From: Eunapius fragilis
Taxonomy: Eukaryota > Porifera > Demospongiae > Spongillida > Spongillidae
Length of the DNA: 64,000 nt
Reading direction: 5' to 3'
NCBI GenBank assembly: GCA_963681505.1
Contig: OY811979.1
Coordinates: 4,258,711 to 4,322,710 of the forward strand
Below are positions 11,755 through 23,342 of this stretch, one piece after another. The notes beneath the pieces are model-generated. The model searched no databases. It was not told where the DNA came from and was given only the letters and a program-made list of their open reading frames with translations. Made by a program: the position numbers and the translations under genes. The stretch's first letter is position 1. Every line of letters begins with the position of its first letter.

Positions 11755-12265
11755 AGCTCTACAGTACACGAGCTATCCTAGATAGGATAGCTGTAGCATT
11801 AGCCCTGACCAGGTGGAGATTCAGTCGGCCATAGATCTTATTAAGTACGATGGTCCTTGGCCGACACATGGAAGTGGCAAGTCTAGAGGCTACAGAGGAG
11901 ATAATGGCAGTGGCTTCTTTTCCCCAAGCTCCATATGTTTCAACTACCATAGGGACACATACCCATCCTAGATCTGAGGATTTGGGGTCATTGGCGTGGT
12001 GTTTCCTAGACTCAGTGGCCTGGGCAGCAGCTGTGGCCGACACTCCCGCTTCCAACAAATTAACAGGGTTTAGCGGTGAGGTGATGGACACATCTAATGC
12101 TGCTGTTCTGCCCAAAAACCAGTTAGGAAGAAGTATGCATGTCAGCTGGACGGGTCTTACTGTGGTCTCTACTTAGGTTGTTGCCGACTTCCACCTTAAC
12201 CCCTATGTGAGCCCGACGACATGTCTCCACCAGGATGTCCCTAATCATGTTATGCCGAGTTACCA
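11755..12265 (-). pseudogene. LINE-like retrotransposon 3' coding fragment
   Basis: On the minus strand an open stretch of about 160 residues contains R-P-A-D-I-L-L-P-N-W, A-A-L-D-V-S-I-T-S-P-L and, further on, V-P-M-V-V-E-T-Y-G-A-W-G, ending in a TAA close to 11,760. I recognise this order from C-terminal regions of reverse-transcriptase proteins that are repetitive in cnidarian and sponge genomes. No reverse transcriptase core is present here, so this is a 5'-truncated copy as expected for non-LTR elements. No poly-A tail or target duplication was resolved. The family name is uncertain. Confidence 0.55.
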
Positions 12266-12689
12266 CATCACCACACTATTCCAGTACATATAACACACCA
12301 GTCCAGTACCTACAACACACCAGTCCAACACATGGATGGATGGATATCTTCTAAAATAAAGAATGGTGTGGCTATAAGTCCTGAAAATAGGAAGGACTTT
12401 TTAACATGTGGGTTTGAAGTTGATGCTAGTTTATAGTCCTTTTATACATGTATACCACAAGCGAGGCCACAGCATGAAGCAGTACATGTACTATGTAACC
12501 TACCTTAGTCCAGTTAACCACAAATTTGACAGAGCTGATAATCCTAAAACTGTGCTTCTGGGTTTATACTTGAATGTGTTTTGGGCAATGCGTATTATTA
12601 CATGATTTTTGAAATAGATGCTGACCTCATGAAGGCACTTGCCCAGGAGACTACTGCTGATATCAGATTTCCATCTTAATGTGCCCCTC

Positions 12690-12692
<3 letters not shown>

Positions 12693-12781
<89 letters not shown>
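12693..12781. repeat. (TG)n microsatellite
   Basis: About 44 uninterrupted TG dinucleotides. Confidence 0.98.
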
Positions 12782-12782
<1 letters not shown>

Positions 12783-13002
12783 CAGAGCCATGCCTACCAA
12801 CCATATTGGAGTAAGGTCTGGAGAAGAGAACAGAGGCAGCCCGAGGTCACTAACATGTGCATAAATCAAACTTTTCATGCATGTGTGTTATATATAGAAT
12901 TTGTTTGGTAGTGTGAACATTTCAGTTCTCTCCACATAAACTGATTTCTGTCGCAATGGGCAAATGCCTCAGCACAGCAGGGGACTTTCATGATGATTCA
13001 CA

Positions 13003-13017
13003 CGTGTGTGTGTGTGT

Positions 13018-13066
<49 letters not shown>
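13003..13066. repeat. (TG)n microsatellite
   Basis: About 31 TG units with one TA interruption near 13,021. Confidence 0.97.
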
Positions 13067-13067
<1 letters not shown>

Positions 13068-13189
13068 GGCATGGCATGGGACATTGTCCTGGCTCTACAT
13101 GTAGATGTGACAGTTCAATTTGGGATCTGTTTACACAACATGACCACTGCTGATGTGGTCAAGAAACCTTATGAGCATGCAACATCTAC

Positions 13190-13206
13190 ACACACACACA
13201 CACACA

Positions 13207-13237
<31 letters not shown>

Positions 13238-13256
13238 GCACGCACACACACTCACT
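13190..13256. repeat. (CA)n microsatellite
   Basis: Imperfect CA repeat on the plus strand, about 120 bp from a TG repeat of opposite polarity, so the pair could form a hairpin. Confidence 0.95.
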
Positions 13257-13816
13257 CACCAGATCCTGAATATACATCACTACATGCATGAATTGCTACC
13301 AGGACTTCCACACAACAAGGGTTATGTTTTTAAAGTACAGGCCCTGCTATGAGGTTCTCAACGTGACGTCACAGTACTTAAAGCGTACAATAAAAAATAA
13401 TAAAACGGTAGCCATACATATCTTGAAAGAGAACTACGGCAATGCAAGGATTCCCAAGGTTGTAGGGGGTACCGCTTAAGTTTATCAGACTGCCTTGATA
13501 AACGAGTAATATATATGTCAAGGCCCGATTTCAAACCGCTGGCCCGCTTTAAAGCAGGCCAGCCCATTTTAAAACGGGCCAGCTGGACCGCTTTACAGTA
13601 ACATATGAAAGTACGTACCTTAGCATTCTAATTTCGATTTGTGATAACTATCATGTTTTAGACGTGAGCAGAACATCAGTAACGTTAAATCGGGCTGGCT
13701 GGCCCGATTCAAAGCCGGCCAGCCCATGGTCCGTATGCGCACATCAAGGTGTAAATTCCTTATTGCCTGCACGTGGCTACCTGTAGAGTGTCTGCGAGGT
13801 TTAGACGTTGCTTGAA

Positions 13817-16800
13817 ATGTCGAAGGATAATTTCGAGGAGTATTTGGCCAGGACCTTCCCTGACGACGATAAGAGATCTACCAGTGGTGTCATACACAGG
13901 AAGCTAGGTCAGAAAATCAAGGATTGTCTTCTTGGAAACGGGTCTTTTGATAAGAACTTCAGATGGATGGTAAAGAGACGTGAATTTTCGCTGTTGAATT
14001 TGCCAAGTGTGGGTATGAAGGATGTACTGGTGGTGCCAGCAAAAGATGAAAAGGTACAGCTTAGTTGACTCTACAGGCACTGCTTCACTTTAAAGATATA
14101 TAATAGATTGAGGATAATTCACTTCTTGGGAAATTCCGCATGGTGATTTACGTTGAAGACTATTGGAACACTCTTATGGAAGTTCATGACAAACAGTTGT
14201 TTCATGCTGGCTACAGGAAAACCTTCCATAAGGCATGCCATAGTATTATTGTAACGGTGATTGATATATCCTATGTACTTCTGTTACATCAATTCAGGTG
14301 CAAAGCATGTATTGTGGAATTCCTCGAAGCGTTGTTCTAGAGTTTGTGAAGGCTTGCACAACATGTCAGCTGCGCAGACCACAACACATTACAGCTCCAC
14401 TGAAACCAATCCTTGCTTTGGGATTTATGAGTCGATTACAGGTTTGTCAGTTGCTTCTTGTTTATTGCATTGAGTTATGTCCAGTTACATTTGTAGATAG
14501 ATCTCATTGACATGAGACACCTGCCTGATGGTGAATACCACTGGATTTTGCACTGCATAGATCATTGGTCTAAGTTTAATTTTGCCTACCCTATTCCCTC
14601 AAAACATGCAAAATGTGTAGCAGAATGCCTAGATAAAAATGTGTTCCCATACTTTGGCATTCCACGTATTCTGCAATCAGATAATGGAAGAGAATTTATT
14701 AATCATGTCATTAAGGAGCTTATAGATCAATGGCATTCAAACATTCAGCTTGTAAGTGGACGACCTCGCCACCCTCAATCACAGGGAGTGGTTGAAAGAG
14801 CTCATGCTACACTGGAGAGAAAACTGTCAGCAGAAATTAGCAATGGCAAAACTAAAATATCTCCACCCTGGGCCAAGCTACTTTCAAAAGTCATATGTAA
14901 GTTCATAAGATAATTTGTATAGTTAATCATACTATAGTGATTTTTAAAATAGATTCTATGAACACCCAAGTTCATGACACTACTGGCAGGTCTCCGTATG
15001 AGTTGGTGTTTGGTCAAATGCCTAGAGAAGTTGTATTTCCATCAAGCAAAAAATCAGCTATTATTTTGGAGGAGGACTTGGAGGCTGATGGTGTTGTTCT
15101 TGACAGTGTTGATTGTCACAATAGTGTCATAACTACCAAAAGTACAAACGACAGTAAAGAACTTTGTCAGGAAGGTAATCTCTGCATTGGTCAGAATCCA
15201 GATGTGTCAAAATGTGATGATGGTGAGCCTGAATTTCTTCTAAAGGATGATGACAATGACAAGCATAATGAAACCAGTGGTGTTAATTTTGAGTTTAGAA
15301 ATCCTGGTGGAAATACAGATTGTGATGGGGAATTTCCTAATGTAATTGTGGATGCAGATGGAGAGCATGACAATGATGAAGCAGCAACAAGTGATGTACA
15401 TGAGAGTGATGCAGATGGAGTTTTTAATAATGAAATTGAGGATGTGCACATTCTGAAACATAACAGTGGTTGTGAAGATGACGAGGGAGTTACTACTGAT
15501 ATTGAAGATCTTGGTGATGAAAAAGAGGGACTTACCATTGATACAAATTCTGATGGTTTGGTGCTGAAAAGATCTAAGCATTTAGCAACTACCAAAAAAC
15601 ACGTTCAGGTATACGAAGTTATGGTTATGAATATCAATGCTTATGTATCCCTTTCATCTCAGGTAAGACAAGCAGCTGATGTAAAATATCTTAAAGCAGC
15701 AGAGAAGATGGCTAACCGTTACAACAGGAAAAAACATGTGAAGTCGTTTGGTGTGGGGGATAAGGTTTCAGTGAGGATACCACGAATTGACTGTACATGC
15801 TCAGATTTGCTTAGGTTACCATGTCGTATAGTTGAAGTACTAGGAGGTGCCCAGGGTGTTTATCATTTACAGTAAGCATTTTTGAGTTTTTGTGCAATGG
15901 AATGAATGTTTTTTCGTCACTTATGTTTTTAGGAGTGAACATGGAATACTGTCAACATGTTATCCTGCCAGTCAGCTTGAAGATTATAGTGGTCCACTTT
16001 GTTGTGAAGTTATTGAATGGAAAGAGATGAAGAGAATATCATTACGAGAAGCAGCCAAACACCAGGCACCATGGAATTTATTTACAGCAAACGCTTGTAA
16101 ATGCACTACTGGCTGTCGAACAAAACAATGCCGATGTTTGAAAAAGAGTCTTGGTTGTACCAGTCACTGTCACAGTGGGAAACAATGCTCTAATCAACAA
16201 GACACCAAGCTTAGTTGTGCAAATGAATCCAAGGTGCAACAGAAAAACTGTGGTATCAAGAAAAAACATGAAATGGAAAGTAAAAAAAGAGTTACATATG
16301 TAAGTAAAAACAATCAAATCATGTGTCTTGATGGTGGCTTCTAATACAGGTGCCCTGGCTCAAATCATTGGATCTCATGCAAAATGATAAATTAACCTTG
16401 GAAGAAAAACAGTGCTTGAATGACAAACACATCCTTGCTGCTCATAAGATATTGCATCAACAATTTGATAAACTTCATGGGCTGCAATCAACTCTCCTGG
16501 AACAGGTTGGTACAGCCACAGGATTTTCTCCAGTTGATGTAAATGGTGAAGGTAAATACAATGTTGATAAATAAATACTAACTTATATGCTCTAATTTTT
16601 TCCAGCAATCCAGATATTATATGATCGCGAACGAGGACACTGGGTTACCACATGGTTATCAAAAGGTGAAGTATATTTGATGGACTCTTCATTTGCTGAA
16701 CATCTATCACAAAGCATTGAAATGCAAATATCTGTAATTTTTCAAAATGCTGACAAGGGAAATGGAATATCAGTCATTGCTCTTCCTGTTCAGCAGCAAC

Positions 16801-17144
16801 GTGGTTCAACAGTCTGTGGTGTGATGAGCATTGCATTTGCATACCATGCAGCTGCAAGGAACAATGTACCTGAAATAACATTTGATCAGCCTTTGATGTG
16901 GCAGCATCTCATCGATTGCTTTGAAAAGGAATATTTTACCCCTTTCCCAACTGCATCAAACACTAATGTAATCATGAGGAGCGTGTGGAAAGAATTCACC
17001 ATCCTGCTGCATTGCCATTGCAATCTACCCGAGTGTTATGATAGCAACATGATAGAGTGTGAAGTATGTGGCAAGGGGTTCCACTACAGATGTGTACAGC
17101 TGACAAAAGCACCTAAAACCATGTGGAAATGTTCCAATTGCTAA
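13817..17144 (+). CDS. Ginger transposase: H2C2, integrase, CXC, Ulp1-like, PHD
   Basis: The transposase should cut and paste the element in the nucleus. Exons open at ATG 13817. In order: an H2C2-type zinc-binding region (about 14.1-14.4 kb, ending C-T-T-C-Q); an integrase-fold DDE core at 14497-14896 (first Asp in I-D-L-I-D, second in S-D-N-G-R-E-F, Glu in Q-G-V-V-E-R, about 37 residues after the second Asp); an acidic linker (15.1-15.6 kb); a GPY/F-like segment (15.7-15.97 kb); a tesmin-type CXC cluster (16.09-16.2 kb, C-K-C...C-R-C); a C48/Ulp1-like protease with His in G-H-W-V-T, Asp in M-D-S-S-F and Cys in S-T-V-C-G; and a C-terminal PHD finger (17.02-17.14 kb). Introns are short with GT-AG borders, and checked phases agree. 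Ginger relatives are known to carry accessory proteases and PHD fingers. Whether all parts form one protein is inference. Confidence 0.75.
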
Positions 17145-17299
17145 CTCACTCTTTGACAGTCACTTTGTATTTATCAACTACTTGTTTATCAACTTAATAC
17201 AATGATAATAATATACTGGTAGATAATGCTTGTATATATGATCATTTTATGGCTTTGAAAAAATAGGTAAGACAGCTGTATTTAAGTTGGCATGGCCAC

Positions 17300-17445
17300 T
17301 ATAAAGCCGGCTAGGTGGCCCGCTTAAAAACCGGCTGGCTAGACTGTTTTAAAGCCGGCTAGGTGGCCCGCTTAAAAACCGGCTGGCTAGACTGTTTTAA
17401 AGCCGGCTAGGTGGCCCGCTTAAAAACCGGCTGGCCCGGTTTAAA
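17300..17445. repeat. Subterminal tandem repeat of the Ginger element
   Basis: Three near-identical units of about 47 bp contain GCCGGCTAGGTGGCCCGCTT followed by an AAAACCGGCTGG block. Related GGCC-GCTTTAAA blocks occur inside the left end (13,520-13,600 and 13,690-13,730). Such repeats may be transposase binding sites. Confidence 0.8.
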
Positions 17446-17651
17446 GCAGGCCAGCTAGCCGGTTTTAAAGCGGGCCGGCCGGCTTTAAAGCCGGCCAATA
17501 TTTAAATCGGGCCGTAACATATATGTCACGGCGGAAGTCCGAGTTTTATTATTTGTGCATCCACCACTTGTCTGGTGGGTGGGGCGCTTGAGTATAGGAA
17601 TTTATTAACGAAGCGCAATTAAAATTGCGAAGTTATTGAGCAGTAATTCAG

Positions 17652-18569
17652 CTAGTCTCGTCCCCAGACCCGGGAACGAGACTACGATGGTAATTACGTT
17701 TTTTGTCTTGATTGTTGTATGCAATTGCTTTATTGGAACGCAATGAAAACTACAATTCAAATTCAGACCAATTTTTAGTATTTTTGAGGTCATTTAGAAT
17801 TCAATTTGAAATAAAATGCAAGATGACCGCTAATGTATGGCGATTTCTCGATATGCGACGAGCTGGCTTCTCTCCTAAGATGAGGATCGGCTGTGACATC
17901 GCTTCTCGCTCTTTGCCTTTTTGGCGCGATTGTGAGGGGCTTGCTTCGTACCTCTCGAACCGATAGCTCGTCAAATAAATACCCATAGCAGATCAGAACA
18001 CCGTAACTTGTTGGTAAGCTTACGAACGTGTCCCGACCACGGACCACGTCTTCGATGACTCGGAACTGTTCGTCCTTAACTTTGGCATACCCAATACGTT
18101 CACCCGCCGACTGGATCGCACGTATTACCAGTACATCATCCATCTCTAGCCTTACACACCCAGGAAAGTTCAAATTTGTATCATAACTCATAATTGTATC
18201 ATAGCAAAAAACATATTTGAAACATCGATCTTAGCAAGCAGATATGTATCAAATATGTTTTGCTAATATGTTACAAATACCCATATCTGATACAATCATG
18301 TATACGCTTGCGGAGATGAATGTTTCAAATTTGTATTACATATTTGATACAAAATTAACTTTCCTGGTGGTGTACCGCCATAACCGATAACTTCGATTGA
18401 TAACTAGAATATGCAATTAGCGCATACCTCAAATCTGATTGGTCGCTACAACATTCCGGCGCAACTGGACAGAAATTTGATTTGTACAGGAGGACACCAG
18501 ACCCACTACTCGCGTAGGCGGTGATGTATTCCATCCGCAGCTGCAATGTGGGTCTGGGTACGAGACTAG
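17652..18569. mobile_element. Possible non-autonomous element around a RecQ fragment
   Basis: The 20-bp ends CTAGTCTCGTCCCCAGACCC (17652-17671) and the complement of CTAGTCTCGTACCCAGACCC (18550-18569) match at 19 of 20 positions in inverted orientation. A RecQ-like coding fragment lies between. No target duplication was resolved, so the ends may instead be two separate copies of a common short repeat. Confidence 0.4.
17790..18191 (-). pseudogene. RecQ-like helicase N-terminal fragment, decayed
   Basis: The minus-strand frame from ATG 18191 contains V-K-D-E-Q-F-R-V-I-E, then V-R-G-R-D-T-F-V-S-L-P-T, which is the RecQ Q-motif and approach to Walker A. The expected G-Y-G-K-S reads S-Y-G-V-L, so the P-loop lysine is gone, and no later helicase motif (DEAH, motifs III-VI) follows. 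The last 60 residues are unrelated and basic. RecQ proteins unwind DNA using ATP; this piece cannot. RecQ-like fragments of this kind appear to be repetitive in some invertebrate genomes, which fits its possible place inside a mobile element. Confidence 0.6.
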
Positions 18570-18624
18570 TACAGATATATACACGCACGCATCACACAGA
18601 TAAGCACAGTGCCTTGCTCAACAC

Positions 18625-18760
18625 TTTTAATAACAAATCATTTCAATTGAAATGTTTGTGATAGGGTGTTTTAGTCATGTTTGTGATAGGGTGTTTTAGC
18701 AGAGGTCTACATATTATCTCTGCTAAAACACCATTTCAATTGAAATGATTTGTTATTAAA
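18625..18760. mobile_element. Small foldback element (136 bp)
   Basis: The arms TTTAATAACAAATCATTTCA (18625 onward) and complement (to 18760) pair over about 30 bp. A second inner pair, GTGTTTTAGCAGAG with CTCTGCTAAAACAC, pairs closer to the loop. The inner left part is tandemly duplicated (TGTTTGTGATAGGGTGTTTT twice). No coding. Confidence 0.75.
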
Positions 18761-19065
18761 TAATTCTATTTATAGCACTCAATTAGTGACATTGGCAGAA
18801 ATCGGCTTGATCGACAATTCAGAAGTAAGCGCCAGGTTATATGGGCCTGTTAGTGCACGCAGTAGTCTTTCTATCTGTGTACACGTTTCCCCGTGGCACG
18901 TACTATCTTCGTACAAGTCGCGTGCACAACATTAAGTGCGATGGCGTAAACTATGAGTTATCGTGTATATGGTGTACGTGACACTGTCGTATTACTATAA
19001 GTTCAAGCTCAGTAACACCTAAAGCTTCCCACACGCTGTGATGTATACGAGCTATTGTCACATAC

Positions 19066-19638
19066 CAGGGCCGCCGGAGCCGGGGCGGCTGGGGCGGCTA
19101 TGGCCGCTCCACTTTTTACGGGTACATTTATAAATATTAATTAATCCTTTCGCTTAGTTACTTTAAATTGAATAACCTACCAGCTGTCTTTAACTACCCT
19201 GAGATGTCATCGAATTCTTCCAAACCAGTAGTTATGGTCAATTGGTCAGTCTACTACTTGTAATGCCTGCTACTAATGCTGAATGTGAGCGATCGTTCAG
19301 TGCTGTACGACGAATCAAGAGTTACCTACGATCAACAATGTCACAGCAGCGGCTCAATCACCTTATGGTGTTACATGTGCACAGCGATCACACAGATAAA
19401 CTCAATTTGGTTGACGTAGCTAACGAGTTCATTGCAGACAACGAACATAGGAGACAAGTATTTGGGAACGGGTTTAAAGAAATCTGATTTGTAGATATAT
19501 AAAAGTGTACTTCGTGTACTTTAAAAGTGATTTGTAGAGATTATTAATGGTTTGTTATGTAACTTAATAATTTTATTACGTTATTGATCATGAATATTAA
19601 TGAGCCGCCCCATTTAGGTTATCCTTCCGGCGGCCCTG
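19066..19638 (+). mobile_element. Internally deleted hAT element, 573 bp
   Basis: The terminal inverted repeats are CAGGGCCGCCGGA and its complement. The 5-bp direct repeat CATAC flanks both ends (19061-19065 and 19639-19643). The only coding remnant is the transposase C-terminus. A 5-bp rather than 8-bp duplication points to a hAT5-like lineage. Confidence 0.75.
19242..19487 (+). pseudogene. hAT transposase C-terminal domain remnant
   Basis: About 80 residues contain A-T-N-A-E-C-E-R-S-F-S-A-V-R-R-I-K, then L-R-S-T-M-S-Q-Q-R-L-N and a closing helix before TGA. This is the hAT dimerisation motif in a ZMYM1-like version. The catalytic core is deleted. It sits between matched hAT terminal repeats, so the piece marks a non-autonomous derivative and is not a host gene. 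Confidence 0.8.
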
Positions 19639-19643
19639 CATAC

Positions 19644-20290
19644 GGATAGGCTACCTAGCCAATCTCACAAAGCGGGTTCCCAGACCCATCTGTTTACGTC
19701 TGTAGTCTGCGAGGTGCCGTTCGGATCCTTGTCAAGTATTGCGTAACATCGAACGACAATAGGTATGTGTTAGTAGCAATATGGACTGCAATTAAACTAT
19801 TATCGCACACACCTGAACGTGCTTCAACGTGCCATACAATCCTTTTGTGCCTCACATACGCTTCGTACATGTCTTCCTTGGAATAGCTTGTAAGCTTTTA
19901 TCAGGCATTGCAAATGTGTATAACCTATTTTATGGTGTCCCCACTTGGCCAACTGTTTGCCAGTGTTCATCATCTTTTAAATAGCAAAGGCATGATGACA
20001 GTAAATTAATTTTTAAAATGTACATCTTTGCGAAGGCTGTATAAATAAATTGACACCAGCCCTCTTCTTGTGCATGATTAATATTACCAGCTTTACCAGC
20101 TCAAAGTTCACATTTGCCACTGGCCATGGCTGTTAAATATGGTACACAAATGAACATAGGTGGTATAAAAAGGATCCTGAATGTTTCAAGATTGTGGCTC
20201 TCACAATTTAACCTGGATAAAGAAAGTGAATTGTTAATTCCATACACATCTTACACTTTAAATTTTTTGTTCACACATACCCACACAAGT
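19644..20290. other. Intergenic stretch with a short dispersed repeat
   Basis: No gene recognised. The segment about 20,155-20,245 (TGGCTCTCACAATTTAACCT and flanks) is similar to about 22,545-22,620, so a dispersed repeat of roughly 80-90 bp is present twice in the window. Confidence 0.5.
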
Positions 20291-20297
20291 GCATGTG

Positions 20298-20345
<48 letters not shown>
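20298..20345. repeat. (CA)n microsatellite
   Basis: About 24 CA units. Confidence 0.97.
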
Positions 20346-20348
<3 letters not shown>

Positions 20349-20370
20349 TAAACTAGTGTAGATTGTACCG

Positions 20371-20633
20371 TAAACTCGCAATTAGAAGCCACGGCGTATA
20401 ATTGGGACTACAAAAATTTTGCATGGAGGGTTTGGATAATCACCATAAAAATATCAGCATCACCAAAACAGTGCTTGAAGGTTTCACACATGTTTGGATC
20501 AACAAGCATTGCAATCAAAAAAATATGGTGAGGCCAGGGTATGTTGTTATGTCGTTGCTACGCTTTTTGTGCATGAGAGGAATTCATGTTTGTAGTCCCG
20601 ATTATAGAAGCCGCGGCTTGTAATTGCGAGTTC
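20371..20633. mobile_element. MITE with about 40-bp inverted ends (263 bp)
   Basis: The left end AACTCGCAATTAGAAGCC and the right end complement AACTCGCAATTACAAGCC match over about 40 bp in inverted orientation. The interior is non-coding. TA-rich flanks would fit a Tc1/mariner-type source, but the duplication was not resolved. Confidence 0.7.
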
Positions 20634-21039
20634 ACAGGATATATGCAGCAAATGTAGCTTACTTTTCACTAAGACATTCCTGTGGTAGTGTTTGATATGT
20701 AGTATATACATGTAGATCTAAGTTAAATTTGAGATTCATTCTAACTTAAGCACTAGATGGTCCTATTTGAACTGGCTATGATACATTGTAACACCCCTGT
20801 GATAACTCTACCAAATTCATATAGGAACTTAGGCCCAAATATTTTAAATATTTGGCCAACCACTTGAGAATGAAATATGGTGAAAAAAAAAGTGTTAGGC
20901 AAGCACCTCACAGAGCACTGATATAAACTGAGTCAAGATTGGGTATGTTCAGCTAACCTTGCACTACAACTTCCAATATACCATGGCTATGTTTCATTTT
21001 ATAACCCATGCTTCTCAATCTCCTGTGTGGTAGAACTTG

Positions 21040-21640
21040 TCGCTAACATTAAAACGATCCATGAGGTATAGTACAACATACATGTACAAATCCTATCAAA
21101 ACCACATTTGTGCCCTTCCACAGAAAATATATGGAGCACTGTCATCATGTACATTTACAAGTGTGGGTGTGTGTTTTTGTGTGTGTGTTTGTGTGTGTTG
21201 CTTATCACAAACACACATACATTTACACAGTGCTTGTGTGTATATTACCAAGATCTGTGTGCATATGGAAAGAAGGGGTTAATTTGCTAAATAGTTGTCC
21301 GGAAGTTATAGAAGTCTCACACACACAAGCACACAAGCATGCAGATACACACATTCTTGGTGATACAAAAGTGGAATTGTGGTTAATTAATGTGCAAATG
21401 TAGGAGGGGCTAATCCTTTGTGTGTGTGTAGCCATGGTGTGTGTGTGTCTAGACCTATCACCAAGATCTGTGTGCATATGGAAAGCAGGGTTAATCCTTG
21501 TGTGTATGTGCATATCACAAACACACACACATTTACACACATGAGGCTTCTATAACTTTTAGTCAACTAAAACATATATTTAGCAGATTAACCCCTCCTT
21601 TCCATTTGCACACAGATCTTGGTGATATACACGCATACAC
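21040..21640. repeat. Inverted and direct copies of a CA-rich segment
   Basis: The phrase ACCAAGATCTGTGTGCATAT occurs in plus orientation at about 21,248 and 21,461, and a closely related form occurs inverted at about 21,605. Each sits next to CA/TG microsatellite. The arrangement implies local duplication and inversion. Confidence 0.75.
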
Positions 21641-21649
21641 ATAAGCACA

Positions 21650-21799
21650 CAATACCTACTGCTATTTTATTTTGAAGCTCATATATGGAGGATGGAGGTC
21701 GACCTGTGTACACTGTGGGTAGATTGATTGAGAGAAGCAGTGCCTGGTTATACCAGTACATGTATGCTTCAAATTGAACCCACACTGACTTTGTGATAT

Positions 21800-21841
<42 letters not shown>

Positions 21842-21851
21842 ACGCACACAT

Positions 21852-21891
<40 letters not shown>

Positions 21892-22310
21892 ACTGTTATT
21901 TTGTTGGGTATCATACAATCTTTTGATGCCCGCATATGGAGATTGATTGACCTGTGGATAAGCAGTGCCTAACTGTAGTATGTGTATGCCAAATCCAGTA
22001 TGCTTGCAAATTGAACCCACACTGACTTTGTGATTTAATACGCACACATAAACACATGCACACACATGCGCACACGCACACACAGGTACTTATTTTGACC
22101 TGTTGGGTATCATACAAGCGTTTGATGCCCATGCATGGAGGTTGACGTGTGGGTGTTGAGCTATACCTAGCTGTGGTAGCCAAATCCAGTATGCTTGCAA
22201 ATTTAACCCACACTGACATCGTGTTGTTACACGCACACACAACACACACTCACACACGCACGCACACACACACACACATACACACACACGCAGGGCAACA
22301 CACACACAAA
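21650..22310. repeat. About 200-bp tandem repeat carrying CA tracts, 3 units
   Basis: Three diverged units (about 21,656, 21,889 and 22,085 onward) share a GGTATCATACAA-type start, a TTTGATGCCC segment, GAACCCACACTGACTTTGTG or close variants, and then a CA microsatellite of different length. The microsatellite is part of the unit, so it has expanded separately in each copy. Confidence 0.8.
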
Positions 22311-22628
22311 TACACATACACACAACACACACACACACACACACACATGGCCTTGTCACATAGTTTCGTTGATACACCTACATGCCTGGGGCAGACTTAA
22401 TTTCTTTACTCCTGCTAAAAATAATATAGGCCTAAATTATAATTCATTAATTTTGTCAAGGCCACTAGGGCCTTCCTTAAAAATCACACCCATTTGTCAT
22501 GGCAGTTTTAAAAAAATGCAAATAAAAATAAACAAAGGTGCACATGTATAAAAAGAACACTTAAGGTTGTGCCTCTCACAATTTAGAACCTGGATAAAGA
22601 CAGTGAATAGTTAAATATAAAGGGTCAA

Positions 22629-22775
22629 ATAATAAGGGAAAATGTAATAATCCTATATTGTAGGCATTATGTTTGTGTCTGTATAGGATTATTACATTTC
22701 TCTTTATACCCTTGTTTCCTTCCTTTTTACACCACTATTGCCTACCAATCCTATATGCCACCAACTTTCTAGAAT
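22629..22775. mobile_element. Foldback MITE, copy B (truncated)
   Basis: CCTTGTTTCCTTCCTTTTTA and the following CCACCAACTTTCT match the right arm of the element at 9881-10140. The left arm is reduced to a short hairpin (GTAATAATCCTATA with its complement). It is a degraded relative of copy A. Confidence 0.7.
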
Positions 22776-23342
22776 GTTGTCAATATCAGGTACTGTTACA
22801 TATATATATGTGTAAAGCCAATTGTTTAATATTAATTTCTATAGGCCAAACAGACAGAGATGGTCAAAACAAGATTCCACCAATGTGTACATATTATTGC
22901 GCTACTCATCATGCAAGGTAATTAAGTTATAGTGTGTTGCGAAGGTCAACATCTTCTGTAAACACACATGGTTATGTGTAACAATGGTTGGAATGTAAGC
23001 TTGAAAATGTTCTATATTCGTCATACCATGATTTGCTTGTTTCAATGTTTTCATATTATAAACTTTCCGCTCTTATTTGTGGTAATCCACTAGTTGTCAT
23101 TATCAGTGCTATTATGAAACCAGGTATGGTAAAACCATTGACAATGCTGATCGAACACTTATTTTCATCACATCACTTACCTGGGAGGGGTCAAGGTTGG
23201 GAGGGACAAGTATGTGTTAACTATAATAGCATTACTTAGTGACAATGTGCAGCTCATATATGTTAAACAATCACAGGCCGAGAGGAAGTTAGAAAACCCT
23301 GGTCATATTGTTTATAAGATGTCAAGACACCATATCACCCAC
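22776..23342. other. Stretch without a recognised gene
   Basis: Open frames are short and show no domain. The 23.3 kb end is the intron side of the Ig exon donor. Confidence 0.4.

Larger units (their letters stand above)
13516..17519 (+). mobile_element. Ginger-type DNA transposon, 4.0 kb, looks whole
   Basis: The ends are TGTCAAGGCCCGATTT on the left and the complement of TGTTACGGCCCGATTT on the right, so the element runs TGT...ACA. The 4-bp direct repeat TATA flanks both sides (13512-13515 and 17520-17523). Subterminal GGCC-GCTTTAAA blocks lie at both ends, and a tandem repeat of about 47 bp sits near the right end. The interior is a plus-strand multi-exon gene. TGT...ACA ends, a 4-bp target duplication and an integrase-like DDE enzyme fit Ginger cut-and-paste transposons, which are related to LTR-element integrases but have no gag, reverse transcriptase or LTRs. 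Integrity and sharp ends suggest fairly recent insertion. Confidence 0.8.

Noticed and set aside
13190-13256. TG and CA tracts at 12.7-13.3 kb as possible regulatory Z-DNA elements
   Set aside because: Such tracts are scattered all over the window, so no specific role can be supported here.
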